Positions 16,844 to 26,442 of a stretch of DNA of 64,000 bases are shown piece by piece; position 1 is the first letter of the stretch; each line of letters starts with the position of its first letter. This DNA is from Aliitabrizicola sp041905595 (GTDB taxonomy: Bacteria > Pseudomonadota > Alphaproteobacteria > Rhodobacterales > Rhodobacteraceae). A model generated the notes under the pieces. That model made no database searches. It was not told the DNA's origin and was given only the letters and a program-made list of their open reading frames with translations. A program made the translations under genes and the position numbers. The stretch covers positions 7,036 through 71,035 of the forward strand of contig JAYRKT010000021.1 of the NCBI GenBank assembly GCA_041905595.1, written 5' to 3'.

Positions 16844-17389
16844 ATGGGCTGGAGCAACACGTCCGACAGCTTCGGGCTGGCAACGCGGCTTCTGCACTGG
16901 TTGATGGCCGCAGCGATCCTGTTCATGCTCGCGCTCGGGACACGGCTGCAATTCCTGCAGCCCGGCCTGGCCAATCTCTGGCTTTACGGATTGCACAAGA
17001 GCATCGGTCTTTGCCTTCTGGCGCTGGTGCTGGTCCGCCTCGCCTGGCACCGGATCAGCCCGCCCCCCGGCCCGATAGGCGATCCCTCGGCCCTGAGCCA
17101 GCGCCTCGCCCGCGCAGGTCACATCCTGATCTACTTTCTCATGATCGCGATCCCGCTCTCGGGTTGGGTCGCAAGTTCGGCCAGCGGCATCGAGACGATG
17201 TTCTTCAACAGCTGGGTCGTACCGCCGATTGCGCCGGTTTCCGAGGCCTGGGAAGACGCTGGATGGGCTGTGCATGGCGCGCTGACGAAACTCTTGATGG
17301 CGCTCCTCCTCATCCATGTTGGCGCGGCACTCAAGCGCCAGATGGAGGGCGACGGCACGCTCAGCCGGATGTGGCGCGGCCGCGCCTGA
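16844..17389 (+). CDS. Cytochrome b561 family protein
   Basis: A 181-aa inner-membrane diheme cytochrome with four membrane helices. Candidate heme-binding histidines are His18 (LLHWLM), His50 (GLHKSIG), and later His in RAGHILIYF and AVHGALTKLLMALLLIHVGAALKRQ. It probably passes electrons between ubiquinone and a periplasmic partner. It follows the YceI gene by three bases, forming a two-gene unit seen in many proteobacteria; the pair has been linked to quinone or isoprenoid handling, but the physiological role is not settled. Confidence 0.9.
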   Translation: MGWSNTSDSFGLATRLLHWLMAAAILFMLALGTRLQFLQPGLANLWLYGLHKSIGLCLLALVLVRLAWHRISPPPGPIGDPSALSQRLARAGHILIYFLMIAIPLSGWVASSASGIETMFFNSWVVPPIAPVSEAWEDAGWAVHGALTKLLMALLLIHVGAALKRQMEGDGTLSRMWRGRA

Positions 17390-17516
17390 CCGCGTCGACA
17401 CGGATTGGAAACGCCGTCCCCCTCGCCCCGGAGAGGATTTTCTTCTCCGCGCGCCGGTTCCGCTCTTCCCCCCGGCGGCAAACCGCGACACTGTGCGGCG
17501 CACCGCATGGTGAGTG

Positions 17517-18740
17517 ATGCGCCTCCTGATTTCCTTTGCCGCCCTCTTCGTCTCGGTCGTGCTCCTGCAGCTCGGCACCGGCGGGGTGGCGCCGCTGGAC
17601 GCGATCTCGGGCGCAGTGCTCGGCTTCACCACCTCGCAGATAGGCCTCCTCGGCTCGGCGCATTTCTTCGGCTTCTTCGTTGGCTGCTGGTGGGCACCAC
17701 GCCTGATGGGCGAGGTCGGCCATTCCCGCGCCTTCGCCGCCTTCACCGCCGCCGGCACCATCGGCATCCTAGCCCATATGATGATCGTTGACCCATACGT
17801 ATGGGCGATCATGCGCATGGCCTCCGGCCTTTGCGTCGCGGGCTGCTACACGATCATCGAAGCCTGGTTGCAGGCCAAGGTCACGAACGAGACTCGCGGC
17901 CGGGCCATGGGCACTTACCGCATCGTCGACATCACCGGCAGCCTACTGGCGCAGTTGATGATCGGCGTGCTGGAGCCCGCCTCCTACCTCTCCTACAACA
18001 TCCTTGCGCTGGCCTGCTGCGCCGCGATTTTTCCCCTGACACTCACCAAGGCCGAGGCGCCGGAAACGCCGCTTGCGCCCCGCCTGCGCCCCCGCCTCGC
18101 CTGGGATCGCTCGCCGCTCGCCGCGGTGGGGGTGGTGGTCTCGGGCGTCACCGGCGCAGCCTTCCGCATGGTCGGTCCGGTCTACGGCATCGAGGTCGGC
18201 TTGCGCGCCGACCAGATCGCGCTCTTCCTCGCCGCCTATGTGGTCGGCGGGGCGCTGGCGCAGTTGCCGGTCGGCTGGCTTGCCGACAAGTTCGACCGCC
18301 GCCATGTGCTGATCGGGCTGTCGGTGGCCAGCATCCTCGCCTGCGCCGGCACCATCGCCTTCGCCGGCACCGGCACCGGCGCGATCTTTGCCGCCGCCGT
18401 CGCCTTCGGCTTCGCCACCCTTCCGATCTATTCGGTCTCGACCGCCCATGCCCATGACTACGCGGTCACGATCGAACGCGTCGAACTGTCGGCAGCACTG
18501 ATGTTCCTCTACGCGGTCGGCGCCATCGCCAGCCCCTGGGTGTCATCGGTGGTGATCGAGTGGTTCGGCCCGGCGGCGATGTTCGTCATGATAGCGCTCG
18601 CCCATGTGCTGCTGATCGTCTTCGGCGTGATGCGGATGACCGCCCGGCCGGCGCCGGACACGCGCACGGCCTACACCTACGAACCCCGCACCTCGTTCCT
18701 GATCGGTCGCCTCCTGCGGCGGGAACGGGACGAAGCCTGA
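17517..18740 (+). CDS. MFS transporter (YcaD-like)
   Basis: A 407-aa integral membrane protein with 12 predicted helices in two halves. It carries an MFS-like loop LADKFDRRHVLIGL and a conserved helix (CYTIIEAWLQAKVTNETRGRAMGTYRIVD) typical of YcaD-type transporters. Substrate unknown. The start is ATG 17517, or GTG 17514 directly before it. A 125-base gap separates it from the cytochrome gene. Repeat copy 2 follows its 3' end. Confidence 0.88.
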   Translation: MRLLISFAALFVSVVLLQLGTGGVAPLDAISGAVLGFTTSQIGLLGSAHFFGFFVGCWWAPRLMGEVGHSRAFAAFTAAGTIGILAHMMIVDPYVWAIMRMASGLCVAGCYTIIEAWLQAKVTNETRGRAMGTYRIVDITGSLLAQLMIGVLEPASYLSYNILALACCAAIFPLTLTKAEAPETPLAPRLRPRLAWDRSPLAAVGVVVSGVTGAAFRMVGPVYGIEVGLRADQIALFLAAYVVGGALAQLPVGWLADKFDRRHVLIGLSVASILACAGTIAFAGTGTGAIFAAAVAFGFATLPIYSVSTAHAHDYAVTIERVELSAALMFLYAVGAIASPWVSSVVIEWFGPAAMFVMIALAHVLLIVFGVMRMTARPAPDTRTAYTYEPRTSFLIGRLLRRERDEA

Positions 18741-18756
18741 CTGCCATCACCCGTCC

Positions 18757-18826
18757 ATTTTCTGCTTCCAGGTATCCTCGGGGGGTGAATGCCCCAAAGG
18801 CGCAGAGGGGGGCTGACGGCCCCCCT
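18757..18826. repeat. Dispersed intergenic hairpin element, copy 2
   Basis: Between the MFS gene and metG. It shows the TTTTCTGCTTCC lead, a GTATCCTCGGGGGGTGAAT core and a perfect 8-bp stem (18806-18813 with 18819-18826) around a five-base loop. It could act as a terminator for the MFS gene, though no T-run follows. Confidence 0.75.
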
Positions 18827-18912
18827 GCCCGGCGCGAACCGCCGCAACGCTTCTGGTTCTCGCTCCTGCCTTGCGCTAAAGGGAGCGCGACACTTAAGGC
18901 AAGGGCAGACGG

Positions 18913-20631
18913 ATGGCGCGGATTCTCATCACCTCGGCGATCCCCTACATCAATGGGATCAAGCATCTGGGCAACCTCGTGGGCAGCCAGCTTCCGGCTG
19001 ACCTCTTTGCCCGATACATGCGCGGCCGTGGGAACGAGGTGCTGTTCCTCTGCGCCACCGACGAACATGGCACCCCTGCCGAACTGGCTGCCGCCAAGGC
19101 CGGCAAGCCGGTCGAGCAGTACTGCGCCGAGATGTACGAGGTTCAGAAGGATCTCGCCGCCGGGTTCCGCTTGTCTTTCGACCATTTCGGCCGCTCGTCG
19201 AGCCTCAGGAACCGCAAGCTGACCCAGCATTTCGCCGGCAAGCTGGCCGAGAACGGCTATATCGAGGAAGTGTCGGAAAAGCAGATGTTCTCCATCGCCG
19301 ACAACCGCTTCCTGCCCGACCGCTACATCGAGGGCACCTGCCCGAACTGCGGCTATGACCGGGCCCGCGGCGACCAGTGCGAGAACTGCACCAAGCAGTT
19401 GGACCCGACCGACCTCATCAACCCGCGCTCGGCGATCTCGGGCTCGACCGATCTCGAGGTGCGCGAGACCAAGCACCTCTACCTCAAGCAGCGTTCGCTC
19501 AAGGACAAGCTCGAGGCCTGGATCGACAGCAAGACCGACTGGCCGATCCTGACCACCTCGATCGCCAAGAAATGGCTGAACGACGGTGACGGGCTGCAGG
19601 ACCGGGGGATCACCCGCGACCTGTACTGGGGCGTGCCGGTGATGAAGGGCGACCAGTCCTGGCCGGGAATGGAAGGCAAGGTCTTCTACGTCTGGTTCGA
19701 CGCGCCGATCGAATACATCGCCTGCGCCGCCGAATGGGTCGACGCGAACGGCAAGACGGAAGCCGACTGGGAACGCTGGTGGCGCACCGACAAGGGCGCG
19801 GCGGACGTGAAGTATTTCCAGTTCATGGGCAAGGACAACGTCCCCTTCCACACGCTCAGCTTCCCGGCCACGATCCTTGGCTCGGGCGAGCCGTGGAAGA
19901 TGGTCGACTACCTCAAGTCCTTCAACTACCTCAACTATGACGGCGGCCAGTTCTCGACCTCTCAAGGCCGTGGCGTGTTCATGGACCAGGCCCTGTCGAT
20001 CCTGCCCGCCGATTACTGGCGCTGGTGGCTCTTGTCCCACGCGCCGGAGTCCAGCGACAGCGAGTTTACCTGGGAGAACTTCCAGGCCTCGGTGAACAAG
20101 GACCTGGCCGACGTGCTCGGCAATTTCGTCAGCCGCGTCACCAAGTTCTGCGTATCGAAATTCGGCAACGATGTTCCCGCCGATGGCGAGTTTGGCCCGC
20201 AGGAAACCGCGCTCATTGCCGAGCTTGGCGCGCGGATCAAGGATTACGAAGGCTACATGGACGCGATGGAGGTGCGGAAATCCGCGACCGAACTCCGCGC
20301 CATCTGGGTCCTTGGCAACGAATACCTGCAATCAGCGGCACCCTGGTCGGCGGTCAAGACCGCTCCGGAGCGGGCGCAGGCAATCGTGCGACTGGGCCTG
20401 AACCTGATCCGGCTCTACGCGATCCTGTCGCGTCCCTTCATCCCGGACGCGAGCGCCGCGATGATGGCCGCGATGGGCTCTGACGACTGGACCTGGCCGG
20501 ACGACGTCAGCGAAGCGCTTCGCGCCCTGCCCGCCGGCCACGGCTTCTCGGTGCCGGAAAACCTGTTCCGCAAGATCACCGACGAAGAGCGCGCCGACTG
20601 GCAGACCCGTTTCGCCGGCGTGCGGACCTGA
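18913..20631 (+). CDS. metG: Methionine--tRNA ligase
   Basis: A 572-aa class I synthetase that charges tRNA-Met. The HIGH motif is KHLGN within SAIPYINGIKHLGN. The connective peptide contains a zinc knuckle (CPNCGYDRARGDQCENC). The KMSKS loop reads QFSTSQ, a divergent form in which the usual lysines are absent. The anticodon-binding helical domain begins near FQASVNKDLADVLGN. There is no C-terminal tRNA-binding dimer domain. ATG 18913 fits the conserved MARILITSA start. The gene converges on the ABC ATPase gene with three bases between stops. Confidence 0.97.
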   Translation: MARILITSAIPYINGIKHLGNLVGSQLPADLFARYMRGRGNEVLFLCATDEHGTPAELAAAKAGKPVEQYCAEMYEVQKDLAAGFRLSFDHFGRSSSLRNRKLTQHFAGKLAENGYIEEVSEKQMFSIADNRFLPDRYIEGTCPNCGYDRARGDQCENCTKQLDPTDLINPRSAISGSTDLEVRETKHLYLKQRSLKDKLEAWIDSKTDWPILTTSIAKKWLNDGDGLQDRGITRDLYWGVPVMKGDQSWPGMEGKVFYVWFDAPIEYIACAAEWVDANGKTEADWERWWRTDKGAADVKYFQFMGKDNVPFHTLSFPATILGSGEPWKMVDYLKSFNYLNYDGGQFSTSQGRGVFMDQALSILPADYWRWWLLSHAPESSDSEFTWENFQASVNKDLADVLGNFVSRVTKFCVSKFGNDVPADGEFGPQETALIAELGARIKDYEGYMDAMEVRKSATELRAIWVLGNEYLQSAAPWSAVKTAPERAQAIVRLGLNLIRLYAILSRPFIPDASAAMMAAMGSDDWTWPDDVSEALRALPAGHGFSVPENLFRKITDEERADWQTRFAGVRT

Positions 20632-20634
20632 CGC

Positions 20635-21693
20635 TCAGTCCTGCAACAGCAGGAAATCGCGCGATGAGGCGCTGACCTCGACACGGTCGCCAATGGCGGG
20701 CGGGGGCGCGTCGGCGCGATTGAATGTGTCGAAGGACAGGCGCGAGCCCATGATCTCGGCCTTCACCCGGATCACAGAGCCAAGGAAGTCCACCTCGGCG
20801 ATGGTCGCCGTCAGCACAACGTCGCGCCCCGGCTGGCGGCCCAGCACCACCGCCTCGGGCCGCAGCGCCAGATGCACGTCCTCTCCCCGGGACGCGGGGA
20901 TCACCCGGCCGAGCCCTACCGTCGCCCCGGCAAGGAAGACCGTGCCCTGCCCCGGATCGTCGACGCGGCCGGTCAGGTGATTGAGCGTGCCCACGAAATT
21001 CGCCACGAAGCGGGTCTTCGGCCGGTTGTAGATCTCCAGCGGCGCGCCGACCTGTTCAGCGATGCCGCCGTTCATCACCACGATCCGGTCGGACATCGAC
21101 AGGGCTTCCTCCTGGTCATGGGTCACGAAGATCGTCGTGATGCCAAGGTCGCGCTGGATCGACCGAATCTCGTTGCGCAGGCTCACGCGGATCTTTGCGT
21201 CGAGCGCCGAAAGCGGCTCGTCGAGCAGCAGCACCTGCGGCTGTGGCGCCAGTGCCCGGGCCAGTGCCACGCGCTGCTGCTGGCCGCCCGACAGCTGGAA
21301 CGGATAGCGCCCGCCAAGGTCAGGTAGGCCGATCAGCTTCAACATCTCCTCGACCCGGGCGGCAATCTCGGCCTTGGCCACCCCCGCCACCCGCAAACCG
21401 AAGCCCACATTCTCGGCCACGGTCAGGTTGGGGAATAGCGCGTAGGCCTGGAACACCATACCGATGTTGCGCTGGTTCGGGCGGCGGTCGGTCACGTCAT
21501 GGCCGTCGATGCGGATCGTGCCCGAGGTCGGCGTCTCGAACCCCGCCACCATGCGCAGCACCGTGGTCTTGCCGCAGCCGGAGGGGCCAAGGAGCGAGAC
21601 GAACTCGCCCTTCTCGATTTCCAGGTTAAAGTCCTTGACTACCCTGTTGGGACCAAAGGTCTTTTCCAGATGTTCGATGGTCAGGAAGGACAT
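20635..21693 (-). CDS. ABC importer ATP-binding protein (PotA/FbpC-like)
   Basis: A 352-aa ATPase subunit. Walker A GPSGCGKTT, Q-loop FQAYALFPNLTVAENV, signature LSGGQQQR and Walker B LLLDEP are intact. A C-terminal TOBE-type regulatory domain spans about 245-352. The polyamine/iron/thiamine subgroup of importers has this length. It is the last gene of a four-gene operon; its ATG overlaps the stop of the second permease (TGATG). It powers import of the unknown ligand bound by the 23435-24535 protein. Confidence 0.92.
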   Translation of the reverse strand: MSFLTIEHLEKTFGPNRVVKDFNLEIEKGEFVSLLGPSGCGKTTVLRMVAGFETPTSGTIRIDGHDVTDRRPNQRNIGMVFQAYALFPNLTVAENVGFGLRVAGVAKAEIAARVEEMLKLIGLPDLGGRYPFQLSGGQQQRVALARALAPQPQVLLLDEPLSALDAKIRVSLRNEIRSIQRDLGITTIFVTHDQEEALSMSDRIVVMNGGIAEQVGAPLEIYNRPKTRFVANFVGTLNHLTGRVDDPGQGTVFLAGATVGLGRVIPASRGEDVHLALRPEAVVLGRQPGRDVVLTATIAEVDFLGSVIRVKAEIMGSRLSFDTFNRADAPPPAIGDRVEVSASSRDFLLLQD

Positions 21694-22493
21694 CAGCGCG
21701 CGACCCTCGTATGTTTCTGCAAGCCCGTCACCAGCTGGATGAGCCCCATGCAGCCCCAGGTGATGGCAAAGGCGATGACCGCGAGCGCGGCGGGTTCGTA
21801 GGCCTTGTTGCCGCCCATCCAGACCATGTAGGGGCCGAAGGCCGGGCGGTTCAGCAGTGCCGCCAGGACGTATTCACCGATCACGATGGCGAAGGTCAGG
21901 AAGGCGCCCGACAGGACCGCGACCAGGACATTCGGCAGGATGATCTGCGTGATGATGGTGAACCAGCTGGCGCCAAGGCTTTGGGCCGCCTCGGTCAGCG
22001 TCCTGACGTCGATGGTGCGCAGGCCGGTATCTACGGCGCGGTACATATAGGGCAGCGACAGCACCGTGTAGCCGAAGGCGAGGAGCACGTTGGTGCCCAT
22101 GATGCTGCCGGTCAGCGGCAGCCAGCTTGAGGTGTTGTAGAGGCGGATATAGCCGAAGACGATGACGATGGGCGGGATGACCAGCGGCAAGAGGGTGATG
22201 AACTCGATCACCGGACGCAGATGCGGCAGGCGCAGCCGCACCCAGAAGGCGGTCGGCGTGACGATCAGGATGCCGAGCACGATCGTGACGAGCGACATCA
22301 CCAGCGAGAAGGTGAAGGTCGCGCGGAACTGCGGGTCGGACAGAACGTTCGCATAGGCATCGAAGGAATAGACCCCGCGCCGGGCCCTCAGCGAAAACTC
22401 GAACATGCCGATCAGTGGCAGGAAGAAATAGAGCGCGCCCAGGATCACCGCGATCCAGGACCAGAGCTTTGCCGAGCGGATCATTTCAGCCAC
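21693..22493 (-). CDS. ABC transporter permease
   Basis: A 266-aa inner-membrane subunit with six predicted helices. The cytoplasmic EAA loop that contacts the ATPase reads EAAQSLGASWFTIITQIILP. It overlaps the upstream permease gene by 13 bases and the downstream ATPase gene by one base, consistent with translational coupling in an importer operon. Confidence 0.92.
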   Translation of the reverse strand: MAEMIRSAKLWSWIAVILGALYFFLPLIGMFEFSLRARRGVYSFDAYANVLSDPQFRATFTFSLVMSLVTIVLGILIVTPTAFWVRLRLPHLRPVIEFITLLPLVIPPIVIVFGYIRLYNTSSWLPLTGSIMGTNVLLAFGYTVLSLPYMYRAVDTGLRTIDVRTLTEAAQSLGASWFTIITQIILPNVLVAVLSGAFLTFAIVIGEYVLAALLNRPAFGPYMVWMGGNKAYEPAALAVIAFAITWGCMGLIQLVTGLQKHTRVAR

Positions 22494-23368
22494 CGCTCGG
22501 CCCGGGTGCGGAGCACGATGTAGATCAGGTTGGCAATGCCGGTCAGGACGATCATGCCAAAGGCGATGGCGTAACCCAGATGCGGATCCTGAAGCACGTC
22601 ACCCCGGATCTGCGCGAAAAGGATGATCGGGACGATCGACAGCGAGGATCCGGTCAGCGCCATTGCCGTCGCTACCGCGCCGAAGGCATTGGCGAACAGA
22701 AGCGCGAAGGTCCCGAGAAGCGCCGGCCAGAGCACCGGCAGCGCTACCATCCGCCAGTATTGCCCGCCGCTCGCCCCGAGCGACTGGGCCGCCTCGCGCC
22801 ATTCCGGCTTCAACCCGTCAAGCGCCGGGGTAATGATAAGGATCATCAGCGGGATCTGGAAATACAGGTAGGTGACGGCGAGGCCGGCGAAGGAAATCAG
22901 GTTGAACCCCATCGCGGTCAGGTTGATGCCGAACCAGTCGCGCAGAAGCACCGTTACCAGCCCCAGCCGTCCGAGCGTGGCGATGAAGGCAAAGGCCAGC
23001 GGCACGCCTGCAAAGTTCGACGCGACGCCGGAAAAGGTCAGCGTCCCGTCGCGGAAGGCGCGCGGCAACCCGCCCCGTGTCACGGCGGCCGCCAGGATCA
23101 GCCCGATCAGGCAGCCAAGGAAGGCCGTCAGCAGGCTGATGCGGATCGACAGCCAGAAGGGCTTCATCACCTGCGGGCTGAACAGCCCGGCGATATTGGC
23201 CAGCGTGAAGCTGCCCTCGGGGGTGCGGAAAGACCCGAAGACGATCTGCATCGTCGGCAGGATCAGGAACAGCAGCGCGAACAGCAGGAACGGCGCCACG
23301 CCGACCCAGTTCCATGTTTCTGACCGTCCGCGCCGGATCGGCCCGGCGGTGGTTGTGCCTTCAGTCAT
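22481..23368 (-). CDS. ABC transporter permease
   Basis: A 295-aa inner-membrane subunit, partner of the following permease in a heterodimeric channel. The EAA loop is EAAQSLGASGGQYWRMVALP. The first membrane helix follows a 30-residue polar N-terminus. ATG 23368 (MTEGTTT) was chosen; the frame extends to 23404, but those residues look non-coding. It is 66 bases downstream of the binding-protein gene. Confidence 0.92.
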   Translation of the reverse strand: MTEGTTTAGPIRRGRSETWNWVGVAPFLLFALLFLILPTMQIVFGSFRTPEGSFTLANIAGLFSPQVMKPFWLSIRISLLTAFLGCLIGLILAAAVTRGGLPRAFRDGTLTFSGVASNFAGVPLAFAFIATLGRLGLVTVLLRDWFGINLTAMGFNLISFAGLAVTYLYFQIPLMILIITPALDGLKPEWREAAQSLGASGGQYWRMVALPVLWPALLGTFALLFANAFGAVATAMALTGSSLSIVPIILFAQIRGDVLQDPHLGYAIAFGMIVLTGIANLIYIVLRTRAERWLK

Positions 23369-23434
23369 CCGTGCCCCCGGGAAATGCCAACCCCCGCCCG
23401 ACAAGACCGGGCGGGGACGAGCCTTTTCAATCGC

Positions 23435-24535
23435 TTACTGGACGACCGCGCCGACGGTGGCGTCCCAGCCGCCCGAGACCACCTTCTTGTTGGCCTCTTG
23501 CTGCGCCACGGTCGGGAAGATCGCACGGGCATAGCCGTCGGCCGGCGGCAGCTTGCCGAGCATCTCCTGCGGCACCTTGCCGGACTTGAACAGCTCGTTG
23601 AAGCGCGCCGGGTGGCAATAGCCCTTCAGCCAGCCAAGCTGACCTTCATCCGAGTAAAGGTATTCCATCCACAGCTTGCCGGCGTTGGGATGCGGGGCAT
23701 AGGCGCTGATCGCCTGCACATAGACACCGGCCAAGCTTGGACCTTCGGGGATCAGCACTTCCATCTCGGGGTTGCCGCCCAGGCTGTCGCGCCAGGCGAG
23801 CAGGTTGTAGTCCCAGGCGGCGACGATCGGCGTCTGGCCCTGGGCGATCGTCCCCGACTTGGCCGAGACCGGGACGAAATTGCCGGCCTTGTTCAGTTCG
23901 GCCATGAACTCGAGGCCCTTCTGACCCGATTCCTCGCCCGGCTTCGCGCCACGCGACATGCCGGCGGCGAGCGTGGCCAGGATCGCCTGGTTCGACGAAC
24001 GCGGGTCGCCGGTCAGCGCAAAGCTCGCGGCATAGTCCGGCTTCAGCAGGTCTTCCCACTTGGTCGGCGCAGTCTTGATCAGGTCCTTGTTCACGCCAAA
24101 GGCCATCACGCCGTAATAGTCGCCGTACCAATGGCCGTCGGCATCCTTCACTTCGGACGGGATCTCGTCCCAGGTCGAAACCTTGTAGGGCTGGATCAGA
24201 CCTTCGGCCTTGGCGGCCGGGCCGAAGGCCAGACCCACGTCGATCACGTCGGGCGCCTGCGGACCCTTGTTGTCCTTGTTGGCGCGGATCGCCTCAAGCT
24301 CGTCGCCCGAGCCGGCATCGGGGTTCAGTTCGGTCACGGCGATCTCCGGGTATTTCGCCTTGAACCCTTCGATCACGCCACCATAGCCGCACCAGTCATG
24401 CGGCAGGGCGATGACGGTCAGCGCGCCCTCTTTCTTGGCGGCGGCCTCGATGGTGGCGAGATCCTCGGCATGCACCAGCGCGGTGGTGCCAAGAAGGGCC
24501 AGGGTCGCAAGGCCGAGCGTCGTCGTCCTGTTCAT
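23435..24535 (-). CDS. ABC transporter periplasmic substrate-binding protein
   Basis: A 366-aa exported receptor. The signal peptide ends at VHAED. The mature part is a type II two-lobe binding protein of the Fe/polyamine/phospho-sugar (AfuA/PotD) class, with a KKEGALTVIALPHDWCGYGGVIEGFKAKYP opening. The ligand cannot be assigned. Tyr-rich and Asp-rich loops (GHWYGDYYGV, VAAWDYNLLAW) may line the site. ATG 24535 is favoured because GGAG is eight bases upstream. It is the first gene of the importer operon. The phosphatase, kinase-like and flavoprotein genes beside it suggest a phosphorylated or methylated amine ligand (inference). Confidence 0.9.
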   Translation of the reverse strand: MNRTTTLGLATLALLGTTALVHAEDLATIEAAAKKEGALTVIALPHDWCGYGGVIEGFKAKYPEIAVTELNPDAGSGDELEAIRANKDNKGPQAPDVIDVGLAFGPAAKAEGLIQPYKVSTWDEIPSEVKDADGHWYGDYYGVMAFGVNKDLIKTAPTKWEDLLKPDYAASFALTGDPRSSNQAILATLAAGMSRGAKPGEESGQKGLEFMAELNKAGNFVPVSAKSGTIAQGQTPIVAAWDYNLLAWRDSLGGNPEMEVLIPEGPSLAGVYVQAISAYAPHPNAGKLWMEYLYSDEGQLGWLKGYCHPARFNELFKSGKVPQEMLGKLPPADGYARAIFPTVAQQEANKKVVSGGWDATVGAVVQ

Positions 24536-24638
24536 GTCGTTCACTCCGTTTGAGTCTGTCTGACGTTCGAGTCGCGCCCTTCTAGGCCCGCGCTCGCGAC
24601 AGTTCCGTGACAGTGCGGAGTGAGAATTGACCGCTTGG

Positions 24639-25418
24639 TCAGCCGCGCGCGTCGGCGATGACCCTCAGCAGGTGGGCATGGACGGCCGGACTTCCCGCCA
24701 CGACCCGGCCATCGGACCCGAAGCCGAGCGGCTTGCCGTACCAGTCGGTCATCACGCCGCCCGCAGCCTCGACCAGTGGCAAGACCGGAAGAAAATCATA
24801 AGGTTCCAGGCCATAGTCGACCACGCCGTCGACCCACCCGGCGGCCAGTTGCAGGTAGGAATAGCAATCCGCCGTCTCCCGGACGATCCGCGCCGAATCC
24901 ATCAGCGCCAGCGCCGTCGCCCGGTCGCCCGCGAGGATTCGCCGCAACTCGTTGACGCAGACGAACGCCTCGGCCGGCGGGACATCGCGGACCCGGATCG
25001 AGCGGCCATTCAGGAAGGCCCCAAGGCCCGGACCGCCCCAGGCCACCTCGCCAAGCGCCGGTGCCTGGATGCCGCCGACCAGCGGCTTGCCCTCATGCAA
25101 AAGCCCCAGGAGCATTCCCCAAAGAGGATGGCCCGAGATGAAGCTCTTGGTGCCATCGATCGGGTCGATGACCCAAAGATATTCCGCCTCGCGCCCGCCG
25201 CCGAACTCTTCGCCGTAGATGCCGTGGCCCGGGAACCGCGCGGCGATCTCGGCGCGGATGCGTTCTTCCGTCTGGCGGTCGGCGCGGGTCACGGGGCTTT
25301 GGTCGGCCTTTGCCTCAACATCCAGTTTCTGGCGGAAGAAGCCGAGCGGCACCTCACGCGCAGCCAGAAGGATATCGCGCAGGGCGGAGGAGAAACGTTC
25401 AGGGTCAGGCTGGGTCAT
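24639..25418 (-). CDS. Inositol monophosphatase-family phosphatase (histidinol-phosphatase-like)
   Basis: A 259-aa magnesium-dependent phosphatase. It contains YGEEFGG (metal-binding Glu), DPIDGTKSF (metal and catalytic motif) and EPYDFLPVLPLVEAAGG in place of WDxxxxxxLxxEAGG. This form matches the HisN-type branch that can act on histidinol phosphate as well as sugar or inositol phosphates. Start ATG 25418. It sits 103 bases upstream of the importer operon on the same strand and is divergent from the kinase-like gene. The context suggests it could dephosphorylate an imported compound. Confidence 0.9.
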   Translation of the reverse strand: MTQPDPERFSSALRDILLAAREVPLGFFRQKLDVEAKADQSPVTRADRQTEERIRAEIAARFPGHGIYGEEFGGGREAEYLWVIDPIDGTKSFISGHPLWGMLLGLLHEGKPLVGGIQAPALGEVAWGGPGLGAFLNGRSIRVRDVPPAEAFVCVNELRRILAGDRATALALMDSARIVRETADCYSYLQLAAGWVDGVVDYGLEPYDFLPVLPLVEAAGGVMTDWYGKPLGFGSDGRVVAGSPAVHAHLLRVIADARG

Positions 25419-25568
25419 CTGGGTTTCCGGGATCAGACGGGGGATGCGGCGAAAGGTCTTGCCCAGAATCGCGTCCTTGGCAACGACGGCAACGGAACGG
25501 ATTTGACAATCCCCATCCTTCCCGCGCAGCCTGCCGCCGTCCGGCGCCATCGCGCCACAAGGAAGACC

Positions 25569-26435
25569 ATGGACGCACTCGACCGAATTCGCGACCTTCC
25601 CATCTGGCGCGGCCGTATCATCGCCGAACCGCTTGGAGGCGGTATCACCAACCTGAATTTCCGCGTGCAGGACGACGAGGGCACCTATGTCGTCCGGGTT
25701 GGCGCCGATATCGGCGTCCACCAGATCATGCGCTTCAACGAATTGGCTGCCAGCCGCGCCGCCCATGCCGCCGGAATTTCCCCGGCGGTCGTCCATGCCG
25801 AGACCGGCATCCTCGTGATCGACTGGATCGAGGGAAAGACCCTGACGGCCGGGGATGTCCGGGCCGAAGGGATGTTGCCACGGGTCGTCGATCTGGTAGC
25901 CCGCGCGCACCGGGACATTCCAAACTATATCCGAGGGCCGATCCTGTCCTTCTGGGTGTTCCATGTCATCCGCGACTATGCCGGGACGCTGCGCTACAGT
26001 CGGCACGAGCTGGACCTTGCGGGCTACCTCGCCGCCTGCGCGCGGCTCGAAGCGGCGGTCGGGCCCGTCGACATCGTCTTTGGCCACAACGACCTGCTGC
26101 CCGCGAACTTCATCGACGACGGCAAACGGCTGTGGCTCATCGACTGGGACTATGCGGGCTTCAACTCGCCTTTGTTCGACCTAGGCGGTCTGGCCGCGAA
26201 CAACGCCCTGAGCCTTGCGCAGGAAGAGGTGATGCTGGCCCAGTATTTCGACAAAGCGCCGGATGCCGATCTCTGGCGGCGCTACCGCGCGATGAAAGCG
26301 GCGGCGGCGCTGCGCGAGGCGATGTGGTCGATGGTGCAGGAAACCCACTCCGACCTGCCGGTGGATTACCCCGCCTACACGGCGAACGCGCTGGCCGCCT
26401 ATCGCGCCGCGCTGGACGAATTCGAGCAAAGCTGA
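25569..26435 (+). CDS. Choline/ethanolamine kinase-like phosphotransferase
   Basis: A 288-aa protein of the aminoglycoside phosphotransferase/LicA fold. The catalytic loop is VFGHNDLLPANF (Asp and Asn in place), followed by the metal-binding LWLIDWDYAGFNSPLFDLGGLAANN, typical of choline kinases. The N-terminal lobe has LGGGITNLNFRV, a nucleotide-binding loop. It probably phosphorylates an amino-alcohol. The gene is seven bases upstream of the DMGDH-like flavoprotein, so they are likely co-transcribed. ATG 25569 is preceded by GGAAGACC. Confidence 0.88.
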   Translation: MDALDRIRDLPIWRGRIIAEPLGGGITNLNFRVQDDEGTYVVRVGADIGVHQIMRFNELAASRAAHAAGISPAVVHAETGILVIDWIEGKTLTAGDVRAEGMLPRVVDLVARAHRDIPNYIRGPILSFWVFHVIRDYAGTLRYSRHELDLAGYLAACARLEAAVGPVDIVFGHNDLLPANFIDDGKRLWLIDWDYAGFNSPLFDLGGLAANNALSLAQEEVMLAQYFDKAPDADLWRRYRAMKAAAALREAMWSMVQETHSDLPVDYPAYTANALAAYRAALDEFEQS

Positions 26436-26442
26436 GGACATC